64,000 nt of DNA from Nocardioides alkalitolerans (GTDB lineage Bacteria > Actinomycetota > Actinomycetes > Propionibacteriales > Nocardioidaceae): contig CP116227.1 of assembly GCA_038184435.1 (NCBI GenBank), positions 3,377,501 to 3,441,500 on the forward strand. The letters run 5' to 3'. The first letter of the stretch is position 1. Each line of letters opens with the position of its first letter. The notes under the pieces were generated by a model. It saw only the letters and a program-made list of their open reading frames with translations, was not told where the DNA came from and ran no database searches. This document shows positions 41,462 through 48,908 of the stretch, one piece after another. Both the position numbers and the translations under genes were made by a program.

Positions 41462-42445
41462 ATGGGCAACGGAGCATGGAGCGACCGGACCTTCGCCGCA
41501 TCGGCGGGCGCGCGCCGGCGCAGCGGTCAGGCGGCGTTCGGCTACAGCGACGACGTACGCCGCAAGCCGACCTCGCAGTGGAAGGCACACCCGACGCTCG
41601 ACCCCAACGGCGTCACCCTCCGCGAGTCGCGCGACTCGGCGGAGCACCCCAACAGCACCCCGATCGCCGTCTTCTTCGACGTGACGGGCTCGATGGGCAC
41701 GGTCCCGCAGCAGATGCAGGGCGAGCTGTCGAAGCTGCACGGGCTGCTGCAGCGGAAGGGCTACGTCGACGACCCGCAGATCATGTTCGGCGCGATCGGT
41801 GACGCGGACACGGACTACGTGCCGCTGCAGGTCGGCCAGTTCGAGTCGGACAACCGCATGGACGAGCAGCTGCGCTCGATCTTCCTCGAGGGCAACGGCG
41901 GCGGCCAGATGAGCGAGTCCTACGAGCTCGCGGCCTACTTCATGGCCCGCCACACCGCGACCGACGCGTGGGAGAAGCGCGGCAAGAAGGGCTACCTGTT
42001 CGTCATCGGCGACGAGATGGGCAAGCGCAAGATCCGGGCGCGGCAGCTGCGCGACATCCTCGGCGTGAAGACGCGGGAGGACGTGCGCTCGGAGGACCTG
42101 TGGCGCGAGGTCGAGGAGCGCTGGGAGGTGTTCTTCATCCTGCCGCGGCAGACGGCGCACTACGACAACCCGCAGGTCAACGGCTACTGGCGCGACATGC
42201 TCGGCGAGCGCCTGCTGCGCCTCGACGACCCGCGCGCGGTCTGCGACCTGATCGCCCTGACGGTCGGCCTGCTCGAGGACGCCATCGACCTCGACGAGGG
42301 CCTCGAGGACCTGCGCGACGTCGGCAGCACGAGCGGCGGCGCGGTCTCGCGGGCGCTCGCCACGGTCGGTACGGCGCGGGGCACCGCCACGCTCCCCGCT
42401 CGGGTCGCGCGCGACCTGGGCACGGAGCCGGACGACCTGGCCTGA
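41462..42445 (+). CDS. von Willebrand factor A domain protein, second gene of the triad
   Basis: 327 aa from ATG 41462 with RBS GAGAGGAA. The metal-ion-dependent adhesion site is DVTGS (residues 73-77), within IAVFFDVTGSMG. Further vWA segments are MFGAIGDADTD, the GGGQMSESYELAAYFM helix and KGYLFVIGDEMG. There is no signal peptide, so it is cytosolic and unlike secreted vWA proteins. It resembles the vWA proteins of TerY type that scaffold kinase or chaperone systems. It is followed 36 bp later by the PurA-like gene. Confidence 0.8.
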   Translation: MGNGAWSDRTFAASAGARRRSGQAAFGYSDDVRRKPTSQWKAHPTLDPNGVTLRESRDSAEHPNSTPIAVFFDVTGSMGTVPQQMQGELSKLHGLLQRKGYVDDPQIMFGAIGDADTDYVPLQVGQFESDNRMDEQLRSIFLEGNGGGQMSESYELAAYFMARHTATDAWEKRGKKGYLFVIGDEMGKRKIRARQLRDILGVKTREDVRSEDLWREVEERWEVFFILPRQTAHYDNPQVNGYWRDMLGERLLRLDDPRAVCDLIALTVGLLEDAIDLDEGLEDLRDVGSTSGGAVSRALATVGTARGTATLPARVARDLGTEPDDLA

Positions 42446-42481
42446 GCCGGGCCCGACCACTCGAACGAGAGGAGGAGCGAG

Positions 42482-43744
42482 ATGACCACCCAGCCGCACC
42501 GCATCGTCATTGGCCTCGGCTTCGGCGACGAGGCCAAGGGCGCGACCGTCGACCGGCTCTGCGCGGAGGGCGGTGTGGCGGCGGTCGTCCGCTTCTCCGG
42601 CGGGCCGCAGGCGGCGCACAACGTCGTCGTGGGCGGGGTCCACCACACGTTCCGGCAGTTCGGGAGCGGGACGCTCGCGGGGGTGGCGTCCTACCTGAGC
42701 CGGTACGTGTTGGTGAGCCCCGAGGCGCTGGGGGCCGAGGCGGACGAGCTGGCCGCGTGCGGCGTACCGGATCCCCTCGCCATGATCGCCGTCAGCCCGG
42801 ACGCCCTGGTCGTCACGCCGGTGCACCGCGCCGCGAACCGCACACGGGAGGACCTGCGCGGCGATGCGCGCCACGGGTCGTGCGGCCTGGGGGTCGGGGA
42901 GACGCAGCTCTACGCGCTGCCCGAGAACGGGGGTGCGGCGGCGATCCGCGTGCGGGACTGCCTCACGCCGGACGTGCTGCGGGTGAAGCTGGCGGCGCTG
43001 CTGGAGCACTACGCGCCGCTCCTCGCGCAGGGCACGCACGAGGTGCCGTCCCTGCGGGAGATGGCGGTGGACCTGCTGGAGTTCGGGGCGGCGGTGGAGA
43101 TCGTCCCCGACGTCGCCTACCTGACGGCGGCGGCCGCCGCCGGGTCGCTCGTGTTCGAGGGCTCGCAGGGCGTGCTGCTCGACGAGTGGCGCGGGTTCCA
43201 CCCGCACACGACGTGGTCGACGGTGACGCCGGCGCCGGCGCAGGCCCTGCTGGCGGAGGCGGGCCTCGGCCGGGGCGAGGTCTGGGGTGCCGTGCGGTCC
43301 TACGCCACGCGCCACGGCGCCGGGCCATTCCCGACGGAGGACCGCACGCTGGAGCTGCCGGAGGAGCACAACGGCTACGGCGCCTACCAGGGCGACTGGC
43401 GCACCGGGCACCTCGACCTCGTGCTGCTCGACTACGCGGCGCGGGTGTGCCGTTCAGCCGGCGGGCTCGACCTCCTCGCCGTGAGCCACCTCGATGCGGC
43501 GCCGGTGGGGGTGGCGGCGGGGTACGCCTCGCTGCCGCTGGGGGACTTCACCGACCTCGACCACCAGTCGCGGTTGACGGCCGCCCTCGCGGCGTCCCGG
43601 CCGCAGGTCACGCCGTTGGAGGGCCCGGTCGACGAGGTCATCGCACGGTGCGTCGGGGTGCCGGTGGGCATGCGGGCGTACGGCGCGGCGCGGGCCGACC
43701 GGGTGCTGGAGGTCGGTCGCGAGGCGGCGGGGCTTGCTGCATAA
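42482..43744 (+). CDS. Adenylosuccinate-synthetase-like enzyme (PurA paralogue), third gene of the triad
   Basis: 420 aa from ATG 42482 with RBS GGAGGAG. It is collinear with PurA (about 427 aa). The nucleotide loop is FGDEAKGAT against GDEGKGK in PurA, keeping the catalytic Asp16 and Lys19. The catalytic His46 is kept in GGPQAAHNVVV. FEGSQGVLLDEW, SYATRHGAGPFPTED and LDLVLLDYAARV follow the PurA order. The usual TTGRGIGP IMP-binding loop is changed to ARHGSCGLGVGE, so the acceptor may not be IMP. PurA joins aspartate to IMP with GTP. Being last in an operon with a vWA protein and a pseudokinase, it is unlikely to be the housekeeping enzyme. Confidence 0.85.
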   Translation: MTTQPHRIVIGLGFGDEAKGATVDRLCAEGGVAAVVRFSGGPQAAHNVVVGGVHHTFRQFGSGTLAGVASYLSRYVLVSPEALGAEADELAACGVPDPLAMIAVSPDALVVTPVHRAANRTREDLRGDARHGSCGLGVGETQLYALPENGGAAAIRVRDCLTPDVLRVKLAALLEHYAPLLAQGTHEVPSLREMAVDLLEFGAAVEIVPDVAYLTAAAAAGSLVFEGSQGVLLDEWRGFHPHTTWSTVTPAPAQALLAEAGLGRGEVWGAVRSYATRHGAGPFPTEDRTLELPEEHNGYGAYQGDWRTGHLDLVLLDYAARVCRSAGGLDLLAVSHLDAAPVGVAAGYASLPLGDFTDLDHQSRLTAALAASRPQVTPLEGPVDEVIARCVGVPVGMRAYGAARADRVLEVGREAAGLAA

Positions 43745-43760
43745 CCGTCAGCGACCTCGG

Positions 43761-43796
43761 CCTTGGTGATGGTTAGTGCTATAAACATCACCAAGG
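43761..43796. promoter_or_regulatory. Palindromic promoter/operator of the Fic gene
   Basis: An 11-bp perfect inverted repeat (CCTTGGTGATG at 43761-43771, CATCACCAAGG at 43786-43796) with a 14-bp spacer. The spacer ends in TATAAA (43780-43785), a good -10. A repressor at this site would block the Fic promoter. Confidence 0.65.
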
Positions 43797-43826
43797 AGAG
43801 ATCAACTGTGGGAGGGGAGGGACCAC

Positions 43827-45074
43827 ATGACTCCGCCGTCGCCTCCCGCCGCGACGTGGCCGTCGGTCATCCGCGAGACGCGCTCGTGGCGGACGAATCC
43901 TGACCAGCGCGGACCGAACGGGCTGCGTCCCAACCGACTCGACCGCATGTTCACGGAGACGACGGTCGAGATCCCCGCCCGCATCGCAGCGCTCCCGGTC
44001 CCGGCCGCCACCCCCGACGTCCTCGCCCGCAACGACGCGGCGGTCGCCGCCATCGCGAGCCTGGAGGGTCGTGCCGACCACCTGGCCGGACTGGACGGCC
44101 TGCTGGTGCGCACCGAGGCCGTCGCGTCGTCACGGATCGAGCGCGTGTACGCCGACCTCGACGACGTCGCGCGCGCGTCCATCGGCGAGGAGGCCGGGGA
44201 GACGGCTCGGTCGACCGTGGCGGCCATGCGTGCCCTCCGCGCGCTGAGCGAGGCGTGCGGGCTGACCAGCCCGCTCGACGAGCCGAAGATCCTGGCTGCG
44301 CATGCGGCGCTGATGGGCCAGGATCGGCTCGAGTCGGAGTTCGCTGGCCGCTGGCGCACCCAGCAGAACTGGATCGGGGGCAGCGACACCTCACCCCGCG
44401 GCGCCGTCCACGTCCCACCGCCCCCCGAGCTCGTTCCCGAGCTGGTGAAGGACCTCGTGCGCTTCGCCGAGCGCCGCGACCTTCCCGCACTCGTCCACGC
44501 CGCGATCGCCCATGCCCAGTTCGAGGCGATCCACCCGTTCACGGACGGCAACGGCCGCATCGGCCGCGCCATCATCGGCGCGATCCTCCGCTACCGGGGG
44601 CTCACCGTCGGCGCCACGGTTCCCGTCGCCGCAGCGATGCTCGCCGATGTCGACACCTACTTCGACGCGCTCGCGGACTACCGGAGCGGGGACATCGGAC
44701 CCATCGTCGATCTCACGGTCGCGGCAGCAGCCACCGCCGCGGCCTGCGCGGCGGAGAGCGCGGATCGCCTCGCTGCGCTGCCCGAGCAGTGGCGCACCGC
44801 GGCGGGCGTACGGCGCGGAGCGTCCGCGCTGTCGATCATCGACGGCCTGCTCCGCCAGCCCATCCTCGACGTGTCACGCGCCGTGGAGCTCACAGGCGCC
44901 ACACCGCGACGGACCTACGTTGCCCTGGACCTGCTGGTCGAAGCCGGGGTGCTCGACGAGATCACCGGTGGACGCCGCAACCGCATCTGGGTCGCAGCCG
45001 ACGTGATGGCGGAGCTGGAGCAGCTCGAGCGGCAGATCGGAGTGCGGCAGCGGCCGTCCCAGCGCTACCGCTGA
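43827..45074 (+). CDS. Fic-domain protein (probable AMPylase) with C-terminal winged helix
   Basis: 415 aa from ATG 43827, RBS GGAGGGGAGG. The Fic motif is HPFTDGNGRIGRA with catalytic His236. The N-terminal helix contains SSRIE (101-106 region), the class II autoinhibitory motif with Glu105; the next residue is Arg instead of Gly or Asn. Residues 330-400 look like a winged helix-turn-helix (LSIIDGLLRQPILDVSRAVELTGATPRRTYVALDLL). Such proteins transfer AMP from ATP to a target, and the HTH may bind the palindrome upstream of its own gene. It follows the triad in the same direction but has its own promoter. Confidence 0.9.
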   Translation: MTPPSPPAATWPSVIRETRSWRTNPDQRGPNGLRPNRLDRMFTETTVEIPARIAALPVPAATPDVLARNDAAVAAIASLEGRADHLAGLDGLLVRTEAVASSRIERVYADLDDVARASIGEEAGETARSTVAAMRALRALSEACGLTSPLDEPKILAAHAALMGQDRLESEFAGRWRTQQNWIGGSDTSPRGAVHVPPPPELVPELVKDLVRFAERRDLPALVHAAIAHAQFEAIHPFTDGNGRIGRAIIGAILRYRGLTVGATVPVAAAMLADVDTYFDALADYRSGDIGPIVDLTVAAAATAAACAAESADRLAALPEQWRTAAGVRRGASALSIIDGLLRQPILDVSRAVELTGATPRRTYVALDLLVEAGVLDEITGGRRNRIWVAADVMAELEQLERQIGVRQRPSQRYR

Positions 45075-45078
45075 TCCC

Positions 45079-45657
45079 TCAGTGCAGCCCCGCGTCCGCC
45101 TCCGTCACGCGCCACGCGTGGAACCGCACGGCGAGCCCCGCCCGCGTCGGTGAGCAGAGGTAGGGCCCGGCCTCGGCGGAGAGCGCTCCGTCGAACGGCG
45201 TCACCCTGACGAACTGCCGCTCCTCCCCCTCGAGCCCCGCCCGCACGACGAGCGCGTCGGCGGACCGGCTGACCCGCACCGTCACGCGCCGTCCCGACCA
45301 GTCGTCGACCGGCGCGACGGACCAGTCCGACCACCCGCGGGTCACGACGGCGCCGAGCTGCAGCCGTCCGTCGGAGCGCTCGAGCCCCGCCTTCACCCAG
45401 GTCTCCTCGTCGACGGCGACGAACACGCCCGCCTGGTCGAACTGCTCGGGCAGGTCGGCCGTGAAGGTCACCTCCAGCGCCGTACCCACCGCGAACGGCG
45501 CCACCAGCGCGTGCGCGGAGTCGTGGACGAAGCCGTACGAGGTGCGTCGCCACGCGTCCGAGCCCTCCGCCGCCGTGACGACGAGGTCGTCGCTGTCGGG
45601 GGTGGCCGCGACCGGGGCGTGGGTCCAGCGGCCGGTGGTCCAGGGCTGGTGCGTCAT
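45079..45657 (-). CDS. DUF1349 (regulation-of-enolase-like) protein
   Basis: 192 aa from ATG 45657. The jelly-roll family pattern is visible: DQAGVFVAVDEETWVKAGLE, the LGAVVTRGWSDWS strand, and the final VRFHAWRVTEADAG. There is no signal peptide. The family is concanavalin-like and of unclear function, often thought to bind sugars. It is convergent with the Fic gene with 4 bp between stops. Confidence 0.82.
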   Translation of the reverse strand: MTHQPWTTGRWTHAPVAATPDSDDLVVTAAEGSDAWRRTSYGFVHDSAHALVAPFAVGTALEVTFTADLPEQFDQAGVFVAVDEETWVKAGLERSDGRLQLGAVVTRGWSDWSVAPVDDWSGRRVTVRVSRSADALVVRAGLEGEERQFVRVTPFDGALSAEAGPYLCSPTRAGLAVRFHAWRVTEADAGLH

Positions 45658-45815
45658 GGCTCCATCGTGTCGGTTCCGACCCTCGTGCAACCGTCCGGAC
45701 CCGCCGAGCGTCCTCAGGGCAGAACGATCTCGGGCACGACGGCTCCCCGTCGCGGCCTCGTCGCCGCGCCCACACCGGGGCCGTCGACCTCCCACCTCTG
45801 CACAGGAGAACCGTC

Positions 45816-46895
45816 ATGCGCGCACGCCTCGTCCCCACCCTCGTCGCCCTCGCCCTCGGCACCCTGGCCGTCGGCGGCACGGGCCTCGGAGCCAGCGCCG
45901 GAGTCGCGCCGAGCGCGAGCACGCCGTCGTACGACGCGGGGCCGATCACCCTCGACCCCGACGCCCCGCAGGGCGCCGCCCCCGGCATCGTGTGGGCGGA
46001 CGGCACCACGATCCACCTCGAGGACGGCACGTCGTTCGTGCTGCCGGACGACGGCTTCGACACGGTGCTCGACGTGGAAGCGATCGGCGACCGCGTCGCC
46101 GTCACCCGCCACGACCCGTCCGTCGTGGCCTGGGCGCCACGCCTCTCGATCTTCGATCGCGCCGGCACCCAGCTCGGGTGGACCGGTCTCGGTGGGGCCT
46201 CCGACGGCGACCTCGTGGCGGACGACGCCCACGAGAAGGTGGCCGTGCTGCAGCGCGGTCAGGTCTCCGTGATCGAGGCCGGCCGCCCGACCTGGACCCG
46301 CCTCGACCTCCCGGCGGCCGACCCCGTCGGGGACACCCGGCGCATCGGCGCGGTCACCGGCACCTCCTGCGCCGAGGGTGACTGCCGGGTCTACGTCTCG
46401 AACGGCGACGTGAGCCACCGGCTCTCCCCGGGCCAGGCGCCGCGGTGGATGTGGACGCCTCAGACCCTCGTCGACGCCCGCGAGACGGCCGGCAACGACC
46501 AGCTGCTGGGCCTGCTCGACCGGGACGAGGAGGTCGACCCCGAGTTGCTCTTCTGGGGCATCACCGACGAGGACAACGCCCTCGCGTGGGGCCAGCAGGA
46601 CTACGGCGTGCTGTCGTTCTCGCCCGACGGCAGCCTGGTGCTCGGCGACGACGCCTACCGCGACGGCGCCGGCTCCGGCACGCTCGCCTTCCTCGACAGC
46701 GCCACGGGCGAGCCGGTCACCGCGTTCGAGCCCGCGGACGGCTGGTGGGTCGCCGGCACCGCGTGGGAGGACGACGACCACGTGCTCGCGCAGCTCACCG
46801 ACGCCGCCGACACGCTGGTGACGGTGCGCGTCGGCACCGACGGCTCGGTCGAGCACGTGCACACCGGTGGCTGGGACGTCGTGCTGGGCAGCTGA
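45816..46895 (+). CDS. Secreted beta-propeller-like protein, function unknown
   Basis: 359 aa from ATG 45816 with RBS AGGAG. A clear signal peptide (basic start, hydrophobic 8-28, likely cut near GASAG) precedes repeated strand units such as VLPDDGFDTVLDVEAIGDRVAV and VLSFSPDGSLVLGDDAYRDG that fit a WD40/YVTN-type propeller. Two Cys (CAEGDC) could form a disulphide. No catalytic motif is seen. An iron box follows 48 bp later but belongs to the next gene. Confidence 0.7.
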   Translation: MRARLVPTLVALALGTLAVGGTGLGASAGVAPSASTPSYDAGPITLDPDAPQGAAPGIVWADGTTIHLEDGTSFVLPDDGFDTVLDVEAIGDRVAVTRHDPSVVAWAPRLSIFDRAGTQLGWTGLGGASDGDLVADDAHEKVAVLQRGQVSVIEAGRPTWTRLDLPAADPVGDTRRIGAVTGTSCAEGDCRVYVSNGDVSHRLSPGQAPRWMWTPQTLVDARETAGNDQLLGLLDRDEEVDPELLFWGITDEDNALAWGQQDYGVLSFSPDGSLVLGDDAYRDGAGSGTLAFLDSATGEPVTAFEPADGWWVAGTAWEDDDHVLAQLTDAADTLVTVRVGTDGSVEHVHTGGWDVVLGS

Positions 46896-46943
46896 CGCGG
46901 AGCCCGACTGGCATGGGGGCCGCCGACGCGGTGTGACCTTCGA

Positions 46944-46962
46944 TAAGGTAAGCCTCACCTAA
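46944..46962. promoter_or_regulatory. IdeR/DtxR iron box
   Basis: TAAGGTAAGCCTCACCTAA matches the 19-bp iron-box consensus closely. It lies 42 bp upstream of the second siderophore-binding protein gene. Confidence 0.88.
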
Positions 46963-47004
46963 ACTCGAATCCCTCGCGGGACCGAAGAACGAGGTTCAGC
47001 CCCC

Positions 47005-48015
47005 ATGCCTGCTCCATCCCACTCCCTCGCACGTCGCGCCCGTGCCGCGGTCCTCACGATGATCGCCGTCGCCGGACTCGCCGGGTGCGGCGGCGATCCA
47101 GCCGACGCCCGTCAGGACTCCGCGGCGACCCGGACGGTCACGGACTACTTCGGCGAGGTCGAGGTTCCCGCCGAGCCGCGACGGGTCGTCGCCGCCGACC
47201 CGATCTCGCTGTCGCTCATGCTCTCGCTCGGCGTGGAGCCGGTCGCTGCTTCCTTCAACCCGCTCTCCCTGCCCGCGCACCTGAGCGGGGACGACACGGA
47301 GATCGAGAACATCGCGGGCGAGGAGGGCGGCTTCGACCCGAGCCTCGAAGGCATCCTCGCCCAGGAACCCGACCTCGTGATCGTCGCTGCCGGCTACGAC
47401 GGCGAGGGCGACGACGCGTGGAACAAGGAGACCTACGACCGCATCGCCGCCACCGGCATCCCGACCTTCGGCTACGCCTACAACGACGGCGTCTCCCTCG
47501 AGGACGTCGACCACGGCCTCTCGGCGGTGGCCACGGCCCTCAACGAGGAGGCGACCGCCGCGACCGTGATGGGCGAGCTGACCGACCGGATGGAGGAGCT
47601 GCGCGAGCGGGTCGCCGCGGCGGGTCTCGCGGACGACCCTGTCTCCGCCGTGCGCCTCAGCGCCGACGGGCAGTACTCGGTCCGGGTCGGCACCGGCGAG
47701 AGCATCGCGTTCCGTGCGCTCGGCATGACGCAGCCCGAGGGTCAGCAGGACCCGAGCGCCTTCCGCATCGACCTGTCCGAGGAGAACCTGGGCGAGCTCG
47801 CCTCCGCGGACGCGCTGTTCGTCTACACCGACGAGGGCGCCGAGGCGGAGCGGGACGCCATCAGCTCCTCCCCGCTCTGGCCCACCCTGCCCGCCGTCCG
47901 GGACGACCGCGTCCACTGGGTGCTGGCCAGCGTCTGGAACGCGTCGGACCCGATCGGTCTCGGCATGATCCTCGACGACATCGAGATGCTCTTCATCGAG
48001 CCGGCCGAGCGCTGA
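47005..48015 (+). CDS. Second iron-siderophore substrate-binding lipoprotein
   Basis: 336 aa from ATG 47005. The lipobox is LAGC with lipidated Cys28. The fold is the class III binding type (VPAEPRRVVAADPISLSLMLSLG, ILAQEPDLVIVAAGY) with an acidic mature N-terminus. It binds a ferric siderophore. Its operon holds only this gene and a reductase; no permease or ATPase is nearby, so it may share the transporter at 36.2-39.1 kb. The ligand is probably different from that of the first binding protein. Confidence 0.92.
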   Translation: MPAPSHSLARRARAAVLTMIAVAGLAGCGGDPADARQDSAATRTVTDYFGEVEVPAEPRRVVAADPISLSLMLSLGVEPVAASFNPLSLPAHLSGDDTEIENIAGEEGGFDPSLEGILAQEPDLVIVAAGYDGEGDDAWNKETYDRIAATGIPTFGYAYNDGVSLEDVDHGLSAVATALNEEATAATVMGELTDRMEELRERVAAAGLADDPVSAVRLSADGQYSVRVGTGESIAFRALGMTQPEGQQDPSAFRIDLSEENLGELASADALFVYTDEGAEAERDAISSSPLWPTLPAVRDDRVHWVLASVWNASDPIGLGMILDDIEMLFIEPAER

Positions 48016-48019
48016 TCGC

Positions 48020-48898
48020 ATGCCGACCACAACCTCGACGACCGGCTACCTCACCGCCCGGGTGCTGGAGGCCGCGCGACTCTCGCCGTCGTTTATCCGT
48101 GTCGTCCTCGCGGACACCGGCGACGGGCGCCCCGCGACGAGCGGGGTGCCCGACGAGATCGTGCACCTCTACTTCCCCGCCGCCGGGGAGAGCGCGCCGC
48201 CGCCGATGACGGAGGTCGACGGCGTGCTCGCCCACCACGACCCCGACGACGCCCGCGTCGCCCGGAACTACACGGTGCGCCGGTGGGAGCAGGGCCGCAT
48301 CACCATCAACTTCGTCGACCACGGCACCGGGACCGCCGTCGAGTGGGCGCGGAGCGCACGTCCGGGCATGCAGCTCGGCGTCTGGGGCACGCGCGCCTGG
48401 TACCAGCCCCCCGCCGACACCCGGTGGATGCTGCTCGTCGCCGACCTCACCGGTGTGCCGGCGATGCTGCGGATCCTCGAGCAACTGCCGCTCGGTGTCG
48501 AGGCACGCGCGATCGCGGAGGTCGCCCACCCGGCCGACCGGCTCCCGACGGAGGGGCCGCACCAGGTCGACTGGCGCATCGCCGGCAATGGCCGCGCACC
48601 CTCCGTGCTCCCCACTGCGGCGGCGGAGTGGGACGCGCCGGACGGGCCCGGCTACGTGTGGTTCGCCGGTGAGGCCTCCGCCGGCCGGGCCATCCGCAAG
48701 CAGGTCCGCGGCCTCATCCCCTCCAGCCGCCAGGCCATCGTCGGCTACTGGCGGGACGACAAGGAGGCGTGGCTCGATCGCTACCAGCTCGTCTCCGACG
48801 ACCTCATCGCCCGCTACGACGAGCTGTCGGGCGAGGGCCTGAGCGATGCCGAGGCCGAGCTCCGCTGGGACGAGATCCTCGAGCAGGCCGGGCTCTGA
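48020..48898 (+). CDS. Second siderophore-interacting protein (ferric-siderophore reductase)
   Basis: 292 aa from ATG 48020, 4 nt after the preceding stop. The flavin motif is RNYTVRRW in place of RSYTxR, followed by NFVDHGTGTAVEWARSARPGMQLGVWG and YVWFAGEASAGRAIRKQVRGLI, then a GYWRDDKEAW end. It should reduce the siderophore delivered by the preceding gene product. Confidence 0.92.
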   Translation: MPTTTSTTGYLTARVLEAARLSPSFIRVVLADTGDGRPATSGVPDEIVHLYFPAAGESAPPPMTEVDGVLAHHDPDDARVARNYTVRRWEQGRITINFVDHGTGTAVEWARSARPGMQLGVWGTRAWYQPPADTRWMLLVADLTGVPAMLRILEQLPLGVEARAIAEVAHPADRLPTEGPHQVDWRIAGNGRAPSVLPTAAAEWDAPDGPGYVWFAGEASAGRAIRKQVRGLIPSSRQAIVGYWRDDKEAWLDRYQLVSDDLIARYDELSGEGLSDAEAELRWDEILEQAGL

Positions 48899-48908
48899 GG
48901 CGAGCTGC

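Noticed and set aside
42482..43744. PurZ of a diaminopurine (Z-genome) phage
   Set aside because: No phage structural genes, DpoZ polymerase or DatZ phosphohydrolase lie nearby. The partners are a pseudokinase and a vWA protein.
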